Shown piece after piece: positions 1 to 5,043 of a DNA stretch of 5,825 nt. The DNA comes from JBQKLI01 sp012798975. GTDB lineage: Bacteria > Bacillota > Clostridia > Tissierellales > Peptoniphilaceae. The notes under the pieces were generated by a model that saw nothing but the letters and a program-made list of their open reading frames with translations, was not told the origin of the DNA and ran no database searches. The stretch covers positions 1 through 5,825 of the forward strand of contig NZ_JBQKLI010000035.1 in NCBI RefSeq assembly GCF_052116305.1, in the 5' to 3' direction. The position numbers and the translations under genes were made by a program. How positions within the stretch are numbered: position 1 is the first letter of the stretch; each line of letters begins with the position of its first letter.

Positions 1-93
1 GTAAACTGGTACAACAATATTAGGATACATTCTTCATTGGGATATTTGAGTCCGGTTGCGTATAGAAGCAAACTTCTTAAGGAAGTTGTCTAG
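1..93 (+). CDS. IS3-family transposase (OrfB), C-terminal 30 residues only
   Basis: Frame 1 is open from the window edge to a TAG at 91-93. It encodes NNIRIHSSLGYLSPVAYR followed by SKLLKEVV. The block YN..RIH.SLGYLSPV.YR is the classic C-terminal signature of IS3-family, IS150-group transposases and lies just after the last catalytic glutamate of the DDE integrase core. The catalytic residues themselves are outside the window, so activity cannot be judged. The gene reads toward, and stops just before, the IS right end at 111, as expected for this family. Confidence 0.88.
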   Translation, partial: VNWYNNIRIHSSLGYLSPVAYRSKLLKEVV

Positions 94-276
94 TTTAGTG
101 TTGACAGTCCATACCTTTTCTCCATATACTGAGCAATTTGTATATTCTTTGCCCTTTCCATATTTTTTAACAAGAGCAAAATTTGCTACTTGAACATTTT
201 CTCCATCTTTTTCAAATTCTGAAAATTCAGCTTCCTTAACTAAATTTGCATTAATATTTATCATTTCTTTATCCAT
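34..276 (-). CDS. ssb: ssb-like single-stranded DNA-binding protein, truncated by an IS; hybrid reading frame
   Basis: The genuine part is 276 down to 112, about 55 codons. It starts at an ATG preceded by AAGGAG about 10 bases upstream. The residues ININANLVKEAEFSEFEKDG, QVANFALVKKYGKGKEY and NCSVYGEKV match the start of the short OB-fold SSB-like proteins found in clostridial conjugative elements, where the protein would coat single-stranded transfer DNA. Full-length members run to roughly 90-110 residues. Here the similarity stops after GEKV, exactly at the IS3-family terminus (111/112). The remaining 25 residues (from WTVNT to the stop at 34) are IS end sequence read backwards. The product would lack the second half of the OB fold and is probably non-functional. 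The SSB assignment is by remembered family resemblance, not a search. Confidence 0.68.
   Translation of the reverse strand: MDKEMININANLVKEAEFSEFEKDGENVQVANFALVKKYGKGKEYTNCSVYGEKVWTVNTKLDNFLKKFASIRNRTQISQ
87..111. repeat. Terminal inverted repeat of the IS3-family element
   Basis: The last 25 bases before the junction with the ssb-like gene read, inward from the end, TGGACTGTCAACACTAAACT and onward to TAGACA. This is the IS3/IS150-like pattern of a TG-started, imperfect terminal repeat. The transposase stop codon (91-93) falls inside it. The matching left repeat is beyond the window, so the repeat length is an estimate. Confidence 0.65.
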
Positions 277-309
277 TAATTTCTTCTCCTTAATCTAAAA
301 ATTCCAATT

Positions 310-341
310 AAAAAAGCGACTGAACTTATAATTCAATCGCT
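310..341 (-). terminator. Rho-independent terminator or attenuator before the ssb-like gene
   Basis: On the minus strand AGCGATTGAA (341-332) pairs with TTCAGTCGCT (324-315) across a 7-base loop. This gives a 10-bp stem with one G-U pair, followed directly by a run of six T (315-310). On the plus strand the same stem has a C-A mismatch, so the signal suits minus-strand transcription. It lies between the 8-codon ORF at 365-391 and the ssb-like start at 276. It could therefore be a plain end of the upstream cargo unit or an attenuator controlling entry into the downstream transfer genes. Confidence 0.8.
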
Positions 342-364
342 AAATTTCTTACATATTAAATTGT

Positions 365-391
365 TTAAGTGGGACTTCTTATCCTTACCAT
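365..391 (-). CDS. 8-codon leader-like ORF (MVRIRSPT)
   Basis: A perfect AGGAGG (402-397) sits 5 bases before an ATG at 391-389. The frame encodes MVRIRSPT and stops with TAA at 367-365. So strong a ribosome binding site in front of so short a frame suggests a translated leader peptide, or the surviving start of a gene that was otherwise lost. It contains a cluster of AGG, ATA, AGA and CCC codons. A terminator-like hairpin begins 24 bases after its stop, and the ssb-like gene follows. No similarity to a named leader peptide is recognised. Confidence 0.45.
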   Translation of the reverse strand: MVRIRSPT

Positions 392-414
392 TTTCACCTC
401 CTAATTTTGAGTAT

Positions 415-453
415 AAAAAAAGGCGATAGAGTTTTTAATTTCTATCGTCTTTT
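415..453 (-). terminator. Terminator of the ABC-F gene, possibly bidirectional
   Basis: The hairpin lies 14 bases beyond the ABC-F stop. On the minus strand GACGATAGA (449-441) faces TCTATCGCC (430-422) across a 10-base loop, with further A-T pairs outside and one C-A mismatch. It is followed by a run of T (421-415). Read on the plus strand the mismatch becomes G-U and four T follow, so weak termination in that direction is possible. Twenty bases of this hairpin (428-447) occur again at 2656-2675, beside the virD4 fragment. Confidence 0.82.
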
Positions 454-466
454 ACTAAAAATTTTT

Positions 467-2062
467 TTATCTTTTCATTTTTTGTATCAAATTCTTATAC
501 TCCGCTTCTAACTCTTCTCTTTCTTCTTTTGAAATTTCTTGGGCTAAACGATTATTAATTGAACTTAACCTAAACTCAAGTAAAAAGTCATCCGAAGTAG
601 TATTTGTTTTAGATCTTTCTTGACTCTTCTTAAACTGAGCTAGGTTTCCTCTAAAACTCTTTATTTTGTGGTTGTCTATCATAAGAAGTTCGTCTGCAAC
701 ATTATTTATAAATGAAACATCATGAGTCACAAACAATAAAGGTCTATCATATCCCTTGAGTAATTCTTCTAAAGCTTCGATGGCACTTATGTCTAGAAAA
801 TTTGTTGGCTCATCCATGATTAAAAAATTAAAATCAGATGTTACTAGTTTAGCTAATTTTACTTTGGCTCTTTCCCCATCGCTTAAAATTTCTAGCTTTT
901 TATAAACATCATCTGTTTTAAAACCAAGTCTAGCCAATATAATTCTCGTCATAGTCTGGTCATAGATAGAACTTTCAAGTACATTATCTAAAATACTTTT
1001 ATTCATATTTATAATTTCTCCCAGTTGACTATAATATCCAATTTTTATATTAGGATGAACCCAAACTTCTTTATTTAGAATCATATTTAATAGAGTTGTC
1101 TTACCTGAGCCATTTTCACCTAATAGGGCTATCTTTGTATTATTATGAATCTCTATATTCGCATGATCAAAAATAAGCTTTTTGCCAAATCTTTTATTTA
1201 GATTTTCAGCTCTTACTAGTATATTAGAAAATAATTTATCCTTTTCTGCGATTGTTAGTTCAATTTTGGCAACTTCTTTTGGTTTCTCCTTTACCTCAAG
1301 CTGGTCGATTCGTGACTTGATTGATTTTACTTGTTTATCTAGTTTTTTCTTATTCCCTTGTCCACCCATCTTATGAAGTCTAGCTTCTGAGTTTCCCATT
1401 CTTTTGGGAGTTGTCCTAACTTTTGATGACTGAGTTTGAATATCCTTGGCAATGTTTGTCAATCTTTTTTTCTCAGAAATATAGCCTTCATATTCTCTTT
1501 GGGCAAACTTATTTATTTTTTCTCTTTCTTCTAAATAAAAAGAATAATCACCATTAAAAACTTCTAACTTTCCATTTGATAATTCAAAAATCTTATCGCA
1601 AGTTTGATTTATAAAATCACGATCATGAGAGATAAGAATATATCCCTTATATCTGCTTTTTAGACTTTCCGCCAATCTTTCTTTTTGCTTTATATCTAAG
1701 TGGGAAGTAGGCTCATCAACCAATAAAAAAGCAGATTCATTTGAAAGAAGTTTCGCTAACTTTAATCTTTGATATTCTCCTGGACTATACTTGTTTTTAT
1801 CATCGAGTTCCGCTTTCATGTAGATTTCTTCAGAAAACTTCTGTTCTTCTCCATCGTTCAATAAAGAATCGAGCTTGCCTTGTACATCCACACTTCCATT
1901 ATAATCTGTGTCCTGACCTAATAAAATTCTTAAAAAAGTCGTTTTGCCGACGCCATTATTACCGATTAATCCAATTTTGTCATCATCACTAACTGACAGT
2001 CTTTCTATTTCAAATAAAGTCCTTGTTCCAAATTCTTTTCTTAAATTGTCTAAATATATCAT
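467..2062 (-). CDS. ABC-F ATPase, antibiotic-resistance (ribosome protection) type
   Basis: This is a 531-residue soluble protein with two ATP-binding cassettes and no membrane segments, the plan of ABC-F proteins. Members of the resistance branch (Msr, Vga, Lsa, VmlR and relatives) bind the ribosomal E site and dislodge macrolides, lincosamides, pleuromutilins or streptogramins. Cassette 1 has Walker A GNNGVGKT (34-41), an unusual signature SPGEYQ (93-98), Walker B LLVDEPTSHLD with Glu117, and His146. A charged interdomain linker (about 178-265, including KRMGNSEARLHK) carries the region that contacts the drug-binding site. Cassette 2 has GENGSGKT (315-322), LSDGERAK (393-400), LIMDEPTNFLD with Glu418, and His447. 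A basic and acidic C-terminal extension (about 475-531) resembles that of VmlR-type proteins. Both catalytic glutamates are present. The start at 2062 is set by AAGGAGG (2073-2067). A leader peptide and alternative hairpins upstream support drug-inducible expression. Class and resistance role are likely; the drug spectrum cannot be told from sequence. Confidence 0.87.
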   Translation of the reverse strand: MIYLDNLRKEFGTRTLFEIERLSVSDDDKIGLIGNNGVGKTTFLRILLGQDTDYNGSVDVQGKLDSLLNDGEEQKFSEEIYMKAELDDKNKYSPGEYQRLKLAKLLSNESAFLLVDEPTSHLDIKQKERLAESLKSRYKGYILISHDRDFINQTCDKIFELSNGKLEVFNGDYSFYLEEREKINKFAQREYEGYISEKKRLTNIAKDIQTQSSKVRTTPKRMGNSEARLHKMGGQGNKKKLDKQVKSIKSRIDQLEVKEKPKEVAKIELTIAEKDKLFSNILVRAENLNKRFGKKLIFDHANIEIHNNTKIALLGENGSGKTTLLNMILNKEVWVHPNIKIGYYSQLGEIINMNKSILDNVLESSIYDQTMTRIILARLGFKTDDVYKKLEILSDGERAKVKLAKLVTSDFNFLIMDEPTNFLDISAIEALEELLKGYDRPLLFVTHDVSFINNVADELLMIDNHKIKSFRGNLAQFKKSQERSKTNTTSDDFLLEFRLSSINNRLAQEISKEEREELEAEYKNLIQKMKR

Positions 2063-2098
2063 AAATCCTCCTTATATTTGAGAGGATTTTACCTCTCA
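2063..2098 (-). promoter_or_regulatory. Translational attenuator: two mutually exclusive hairpins over the ABC-F ribosome binding site
   Basis: In the minus-strand transcript TGAGAGG (2098-2092) can pair with CCTCTCA (2085-2079) around a 6-base loop. Alternatively AAATCCTC (2089-2082) pairs perfectly with GAGGATTT (2070-2063) around an 11-base loop. The second hairpin buries most of the AAGGAGG ribosome binding site up to the ATG; the first leaves it free. Because they share 2082-2085, only one can form. The leader peptide stops at 2101, so a ribosome on its last codons would cover the 5' arm of the first hairpin. A stall earlier in the leader would leave that arm free and open the ABC-F start. 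No T-run follows either hairpin, which argues for translational rather than transcriptional control. The mechanism is inferred; the pairings are visible. Confidence 0.7.
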
Positions 2099-2100
2099 TC

Positions 2101-2130
2101 TTATTTAAAAGAAAATTTATTAATTGTCAT
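2101..2130 (-). CDS. Leader peptide of the ABC-F gene (MTINKFSFK)
   Basis: GGAGGT (2144-2139) lies 8 bases before an ATG at 2130-2128. The frame encodes nine residues, MTINKFSFK, and ends with TAA at 2103-2101, 38 bases before the ABC-F start. Leader peptides of this kind precede many genes for ribosome-targeting resistance (erm, msr(D), vmlR), where a drug-stalled ribosome remodels the RNA downstream. The adjoining alternative hairpins fit that role. The sequence is not one I recognise as a known leader. Confidence 0.68.
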   Translation of the reverse strand: MTINKFSFK

Positions 2131-2163
2131 TTGTCTATACCTCCAATTTCTTAATCTAAATTA

Positions 2164-2192
2164 ATTATATAATGAGTATATCTTTATTTAAA
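2164..2192 (-). promoter_or_regulatory. Putative promoter for the leader/ABC-F cassette
   Basis: On the minus strand a perfect -10 box TATAAT (2169-2164) is preceded, after 17 bases, by TTTAAA (2192-2187), a weak -35 box with four of six consensus bases. Transcription would start near 2157, about 27 bases before the leader ATG, leaving room for its GGAGGT site. It lies between the virD4 fragment and the leader, the expected position. The region is very AT-rich, so chance matches are possible. Confidence 0.5.
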
Positions 2193-2221
2193 TTAAATTC
2201 TTATTATTGTAGTATTCCCTA

Positions 2222-2656
2222 TTAGTTTTGGTTATCTTTCCTAATCATATACTTTTCAACATCACAAACATTGCTCTTGTCACAGTCTTCAAGAAGCTTA
2301 TAATTCTTATGCTTTGTAATATCAAATTTTTCAGACAAGAAAGGTCTTACTCCTCTTAGCTGGTATATATACTTACCACCATCCATTACAATTATTTCAT
2401 CTTGGCTCATAAGTTCCTTACCAGTTTTTTTGGTAATTTAGACCAAAAGATTTTTGGTTTATTCTTGTTTCTGATGTGTTACATAGATCTATAGTTTCTT
2501 TACCTAAGGTTTCAGATAATTCTTTTACTGTCGTTTTTTTTCTCCTAGAAAGAGTGTAGAGTCACAGTTACCAACTATTGCATCTGCATGGTCTTTATAA
2601 ATTGCCTTTAATTGAGATTGTGCTTGAAGTATTATATTTGCTGATATTTCTCTTGA
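2222..2656 (-). pseudogene. Decayed 3' fragment of a second virD4/traG coupling-protein gene
   Basis: This fragment corresponds to about the last 150 codons of the intact virD4 gene nearby, beginning at its residues SREISA (about 442 from the ATG). It has no start or ATPase motifs. Two frame changes are visible against the intact copy: a net loss of 4 bases in the run of eight A at 2534-2541, and a gain of 1 base in the run of seven A at 2425-2431. The first shift leads into a stop within three codons; the second restores the original frame. The terminal part starting MSQDE (2410) is still open and matches the intact protein at 45 of 52 residues by eye. Its last residues (VEKYMIRKDNQN) differ from those of the intact gene, so it derives from a related but distinct element rather than a fresh duplication. 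Confidence 0.9.
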
Positions 2657-2677
2657 GAGTTTTTAATTTCTATCGCC
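2656..2677 (-). other. Truncated terminator half, junction scar after the regulator gene
   Basis: Bases 2656-2675 are identical to 428-447 of the terminator that follows the ABC-F gene. On the minus strand GGCGATAGA, the linker AATTAAAAAC and TCT are present, but the closing arm is missing. The sequence runs straight into the virD4 fragment at 2656. The arm here begins GGCG rather than the GACG seen at 449-446, so the intact ancestor would have had a perfect stem. As it stands there is no hairpin and no T-run, so the upstream regulator gene has lost its likely terminator. Confidence 0.75.
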
Positions 2678-2693
2678 TATTAATACATTATTT

Positions 2694-3164
2694 CTAGTCT
2701 TCTAAAATCGATACTTCAAGGTCTATCGCTTTAAATGTAACAGTTATTCCTACTTCTTCTTTTACTGTTTTCTCAAATAGCTCAGCTATATCATATGGGG
2801 ACATATCATATATATATTCATACCATTCATTACTTTCATCGTACATTGTCTCACATATTGCTTCAATATAATTTTTCTTATCCATTGTGAGTTCTGTATC
2901 ACTTTCCAAAATAAACTGCTCACCATTTATATTTAAGATGATTGTTTTTTGTATAGGTGAATTAAACTTAAATAATTCCGGCAATGTAATTTGAAGCCCT
3001 TTTGCAATTTTATCAATATTTTCTATTGATATATTTCTCTTTCCAAGCTCTACATCAGCAATATATGTCCTATCCAATCCACACGCTTTAGAAAATGTTT
3101 CTTGTGTAAATCCACGAGCCGTTCTTAATTTTCTAATTTCCTGACCTAATTCTTTTTTAATCAT
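2694..3164 (-). CDS. XRE-family helix-turn-helix transcriptional regulator
   Basis: This 156-residue protein has an N-terminal HTH_3/Cro-C1 domain at about residues 6-62. In it, GFTQETFSKACGLDRTYIAD forms the helix-turn-helix and VELGKRNISIENIDKIAKGL the following helices. The rest (about 70-156) is acidic and unrecognised; it may bind a ligand or partner or form a dimer. The start is set by GGAGGT (3178-3173), 8 bases before the ATG. A promoter overlapping an inverted repeat lies directly upstream, which suggests self-regulation. The RTYIADVELGKRN pattern resembles regulators found beside restriction-modification genes, but no methylase or nuclease is visible here. It sits between virD4 and the truncated terminator, so it is cargo rather than core transfer machinery. 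Its targets are unknown. Confidence 0.85.
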   Translation of the reverse strand: MIKKELGQEIRKLRTARGFTQETFSKACGLDRTYIADVELGKRNISIENIDKIAKGLQITLPELFKFNSPIQKTIILNINGEQFILESDTELTMDKKNYIEAICETMYDESNEWYEYIYDMSPYDIAELFEKTVKEEVGITVTFKAIDLEVSILED

Positions 3165-3198
3165 ACAATAGCACCTCCGTATGATTATATATTAGCAC

Positions 3199-3234
3199 TT
3201 TGTCGACTATAAGCAAACCGTCTATAAGTCACAA
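3199..3234. promoter_or_regulatory. Candidate operator: inverted and direct repeats over the regulator promoter
   Basis: On the minus strand TTGTGACTTATAG (3234-3222) and CTTATAGTCGACAA (3213-3200) form an imperfect inverted repeat (TTGT.GAC against GTCGACAA). They also share the direct repeat CTTATAG. The two halves cover the -35 and -10 boxes of the putative promoter. This is the usual layout for an autoregulated XRE repressor. That the XRE protein binds here is an inference. Confidence 0.42.
3206..3234 (-). promoter_or_regulatory. Putative promoter of the XRE regulator
   Basis: On the minus strand TTGTGA (3234-3229; four of six consensus bases) and TATAGT (3211-3206; five of six) are separated by exactly 17 bases. 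Transcription would start near 3199, leaving a 35-base leader that contains the GGAGGT site at 3178-3173. A perfect TATAAT at 3189-3184 is an alternative -10 box, but it would start transcription inside the ribosome binding site. Confidence 0.52.
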
Positions 3235-3246
3235 ATTGTTTTTGTA

Positions 3247-5043
3247 TCATAAATTTATTTTGAGAATTTTCGATTTTGAGTTTAATTTTATTTTATCTCT
3301 GTTTTTCAAAAACTCTTCCACATCAAATAAGTTTCTCTTATCATAATCTTCTAATAACTTGTAATTTTTATGTTTTGTAATATCAAACTTATCGGATAGA
3401 AAAGGTCTTACTCCTCTTAGCTGGTATATACACTTACCGCCATCCATTACAGTTATTTCATCTTGACTCATAAGTTCCTTGCCAGTTTTTTGGTAATTTA
3501 ATCCAAAAGATTTCTGGTTTGATCTTGTTTCTGATGTGTTATATAAGTCTATGGTTTCTTTTCCTAAGGTTTCTGATAACTCTTTTAATGTTGTTTTTTC
3601 TTTCCCTCCTAGAAAAAGTGTAGAGTCACAGTTACCAACTATTGTATCTGCATGGTCTTTGTAAATTGCTTTTAATTGAGATTGTGCTTGCAATATTATA
3701 CTTGCTGATATTTCTCTTGAACGAATTGTTGCAATCAGTTTTTCAAATTTAGGAATTAAGCCAATATTTGCGAACTCATCAAGTAAACACCTAACATGAA
3801 CTGGAAGTCTTCCACCATACACATCATCTGCCTTATCACATAGTAGATTAAATAATTGAGAATACATTATTGAAACTACAAAATTAAATGTATCATCTGT
3901 ATCTGATATTATTACGAATAAAACAGTTTTTCTATCTCCAATTTTATCAAGCTCTAATTCATCTTCGCTCATTAGTTCTCTAAGCTCTCTTATATCAAAA
4001 GGTGCAAGTCTTGCTCCACAAGATATGAGAATTGACTTAGCAGTTTTTCCTGCTGCAAGCTTATATTTCTTATATTGCTTAACTGCAAAATGACTTGGAT
4101 CTTTCTTTTCAAGTGCTTCAAAGAGCCTATCAATTGGGTTCATATAGGTTTCGTCATCTTCTCTAACCTCACTTGCGTCAATCATATCCAAAAGTGTCTT
4201 AAAGTTCTTTTCTTCTTCAGGTGCTTCATAATAAATATACCCAATAAGAGCAGTGTAATATAACTTTTCAGCCTTTACCCAGAAATCTTCTCCTGCCTTT
4301 TCTCCATCTCCCTTGGTGTTAGCAATTATGGTTTGAACAAGTTTTAAAATATCCTTTTCTGATCGAAGATAAGCAAAGGGATTGTATTTCATGGACTTTT
4401 TAAAGTTTATTGTATTTAAAATCTTTATGTCATACCCATTTTCATAAAGCATTTTTCCACACTCTAACACAAGTGTGCCTTTAGGGTCTGTTACTACATA
4501 GGAAGAATGCATTTGCATTAAATTTGGCTTTACATAAAATCTCGTTTTACCTGATCCAGAACCTCCTATTACTAATACATTTTTATTTCTAGCATATTTA
4601 GGATTTTTAGGTCTTGAGTTCATTGTAAGTCTTTCGGTATTAGTTATTAGTACATTATTTTCAAACTTTGGGTCAATATATGGAGCAATATCCTTACTTT
4701 CTCCCCATCTTGCAGATCCATATTCCTTGCCTTGCCTATATTTCTTTTTATTTTTACCTTTACTATAAACAATTAGCTTAACAAGACCAGCAACTGAAAT
4801 ACCTACTAACAAGTCCCTTGGATTAAGGCTTGGTATATAAGATAAAGTTCCTATATCAGAAATTCCCACCATTATTCTATCAATAATATCTCCTCCTACA
4901 TAAGAATTGATGTGCTTAGAAAAAATATTTCCAATGTAGCAAAATGATAAATAGGGAATGTTTGATAATATAAATTTCTTTGGGTTGTCTATTTTAATTA
5001 AGTTTTTAATATCAGAAAGAACAGCTTCCAATATCTTATTCAT
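3247..5043 (-). CDS. virD4: VirD4/TraG-type coupling protein of a conjugative type IV secretion system
   Basis: The protein is a membrane-anchored ATPase that brings the relaxase-DNA complex to the conjugative secretion channel. About 598 residues are encoded from the ATG at 5043. Two hydrophobic stretches (about residues 22-43 and 76-93) would anchor the N-terminus. Walker A GGSGSGKT is at about 160-167, and a conserved VVTDPKG box at about 183-189. Walker B LLDEFANIG is at about 420-428, followed by SREISASIILQAQSQL. The length fits the TraG/VirD4 family of Gram-positive ICEs. The ATG at 5043 is preferred because GAAGG lies 8 bases upstream; an in-frame GTG at 5058 lacks a ribosome binding site. 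The start overlaps the stop of the antirepressor-like gene by 8 bases, so the two are translationally coupled. The C-terminal third is duplicated as a pseudogene at 2222-2656. The tail after DVEEF (KNRDKIKLNSKSKILKINL) differs from that copy. The reading frame is intact. Confidence 0.93.
   Translation of the reverse strand: MNKILEAVLSDIKNLIKIDNPKKFILSNIPYLSFCYIGNIFSKHINSYVGGDIIDRIMVGISDIGTLSYIPSLNPRDLLVGISVAGLVKLIVYSKGKNKKKYRQGKEYGSARWGESKDIAPYIDPKFENNVLITNTERLTMNSRPKNPKYARNKNVLVIGGSGSGKTRFYVKPNLMQMHSSYVVTDPKGTLVLECGKMLYENGYDIKILNTINFKKSMKYNPFAYLRSEKDILKLVQTIIANTKGDGEKAGEDFWVKAEKLYYTALIGYIYYEAPEEEKNFKTLLDMIDASEVREDDETYMNPIDRLFEALEKKDPSHFAVKQYKKYKLAAGKTAKSILISCGARLAPFDIRELRELMSEDELELDKIGDRKTVLFVIISDTDDTFNFVVSIMYSQLFNLLCDKADDVYGGRLPVHVRCLLDEFANIGLIPKFEKLIATIRSREISASIILQAQSQLKAIYKDHADTIVGNCDSTLFLGGKEKTTLKELSETLGKETIDLYNTSETRSNQKSFGLNYQKTGKELMSQDEITVMDGGKCIYQLRGVRPFLSDKFDITKHKNYKLLEDYDKRNLFDVEEFLKNRDKIKLNSKSKILKINL
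3312..3720. repeat. Long direct repeat: 3' part of virD4, second copy at 2251-2656
   Basis: The virD4 segment from the codons for SREISA to those for DVE is repeated in the same orientation at 2251-2656. The offset is 1061-1064 bases, the difference being explained by the small indels. Similarity ends abruptly at 2656, where terminator-derived sequence begins, and fades at about 2251. Recombination between the copies would delete the XRE gene and leave one hybrid virD4 directly before the ABC-F cassette. Confidence 0.85.

Larger units (their letters stand above)
1..111 (+). mobile_element. Right end of an IS3-family insertion sequence (IS150-like group)
   Basis: Two signs mark this as the right-hand end of an IS that extends left of the window. 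The plus strand encodes the typical C-terminus of an IS3-family transposase, ending at 93. The element then closes 18 bases later with a terminus that reads TGGACTGTCAAC from 111 on the minus strand; a TG...CA terminus is characteristic of IS3-family ends. The boundary at 111/112 is also where the ssb-like gene on the other strand stops resembling its family. The exact IS name cannot be given without the rest of the element, and the flanking 3-4 bp target duplication would need the left end. Confidence 0.85.

Noticed and set aside
410..438. Promoter (TATACT with TTAAAA) for the 8-codon ORF
   Set aside because: It overlaps the terminator hairpin, and the implied transcript start falls at the AGGAGG itself, so it is probably chance in AT-rich DNA.
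1182..1376. Open frame on the plus strand opposite the ABC-F gene
   Set aside because: It is a phenylalanine/serine/leucine-rich shadow of the conserved ABC-F linker region, with no ribosome binding site.
1741..1992. Open frame on the plus strand opposite the first ABC-F cassette
   Set aside because: It lies opposite the Walker and signature motifs of a well-supported gene and resembles no protein family.
2222..2410. A separate 62-residue gene starting MSQDE
   Set aside because: Its whole length is the C-terminus of a virD4 copy, and the preceding bases continue the match through frameshifts; the ATG is an internal methionine codon.
2694..3164. Controller of a restriction-modification system
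   Set aside because: The helix-turn-helix resembles such controllers, but no methyltransferase or nuclease gene, or fragment of one, lies in the window.
4075..4263. Open frame on the plus strand opposite virD4
   Set aside because: It is antisense to conserved virD4 coding sequence, with no ribosome binding site or recognisable domain.
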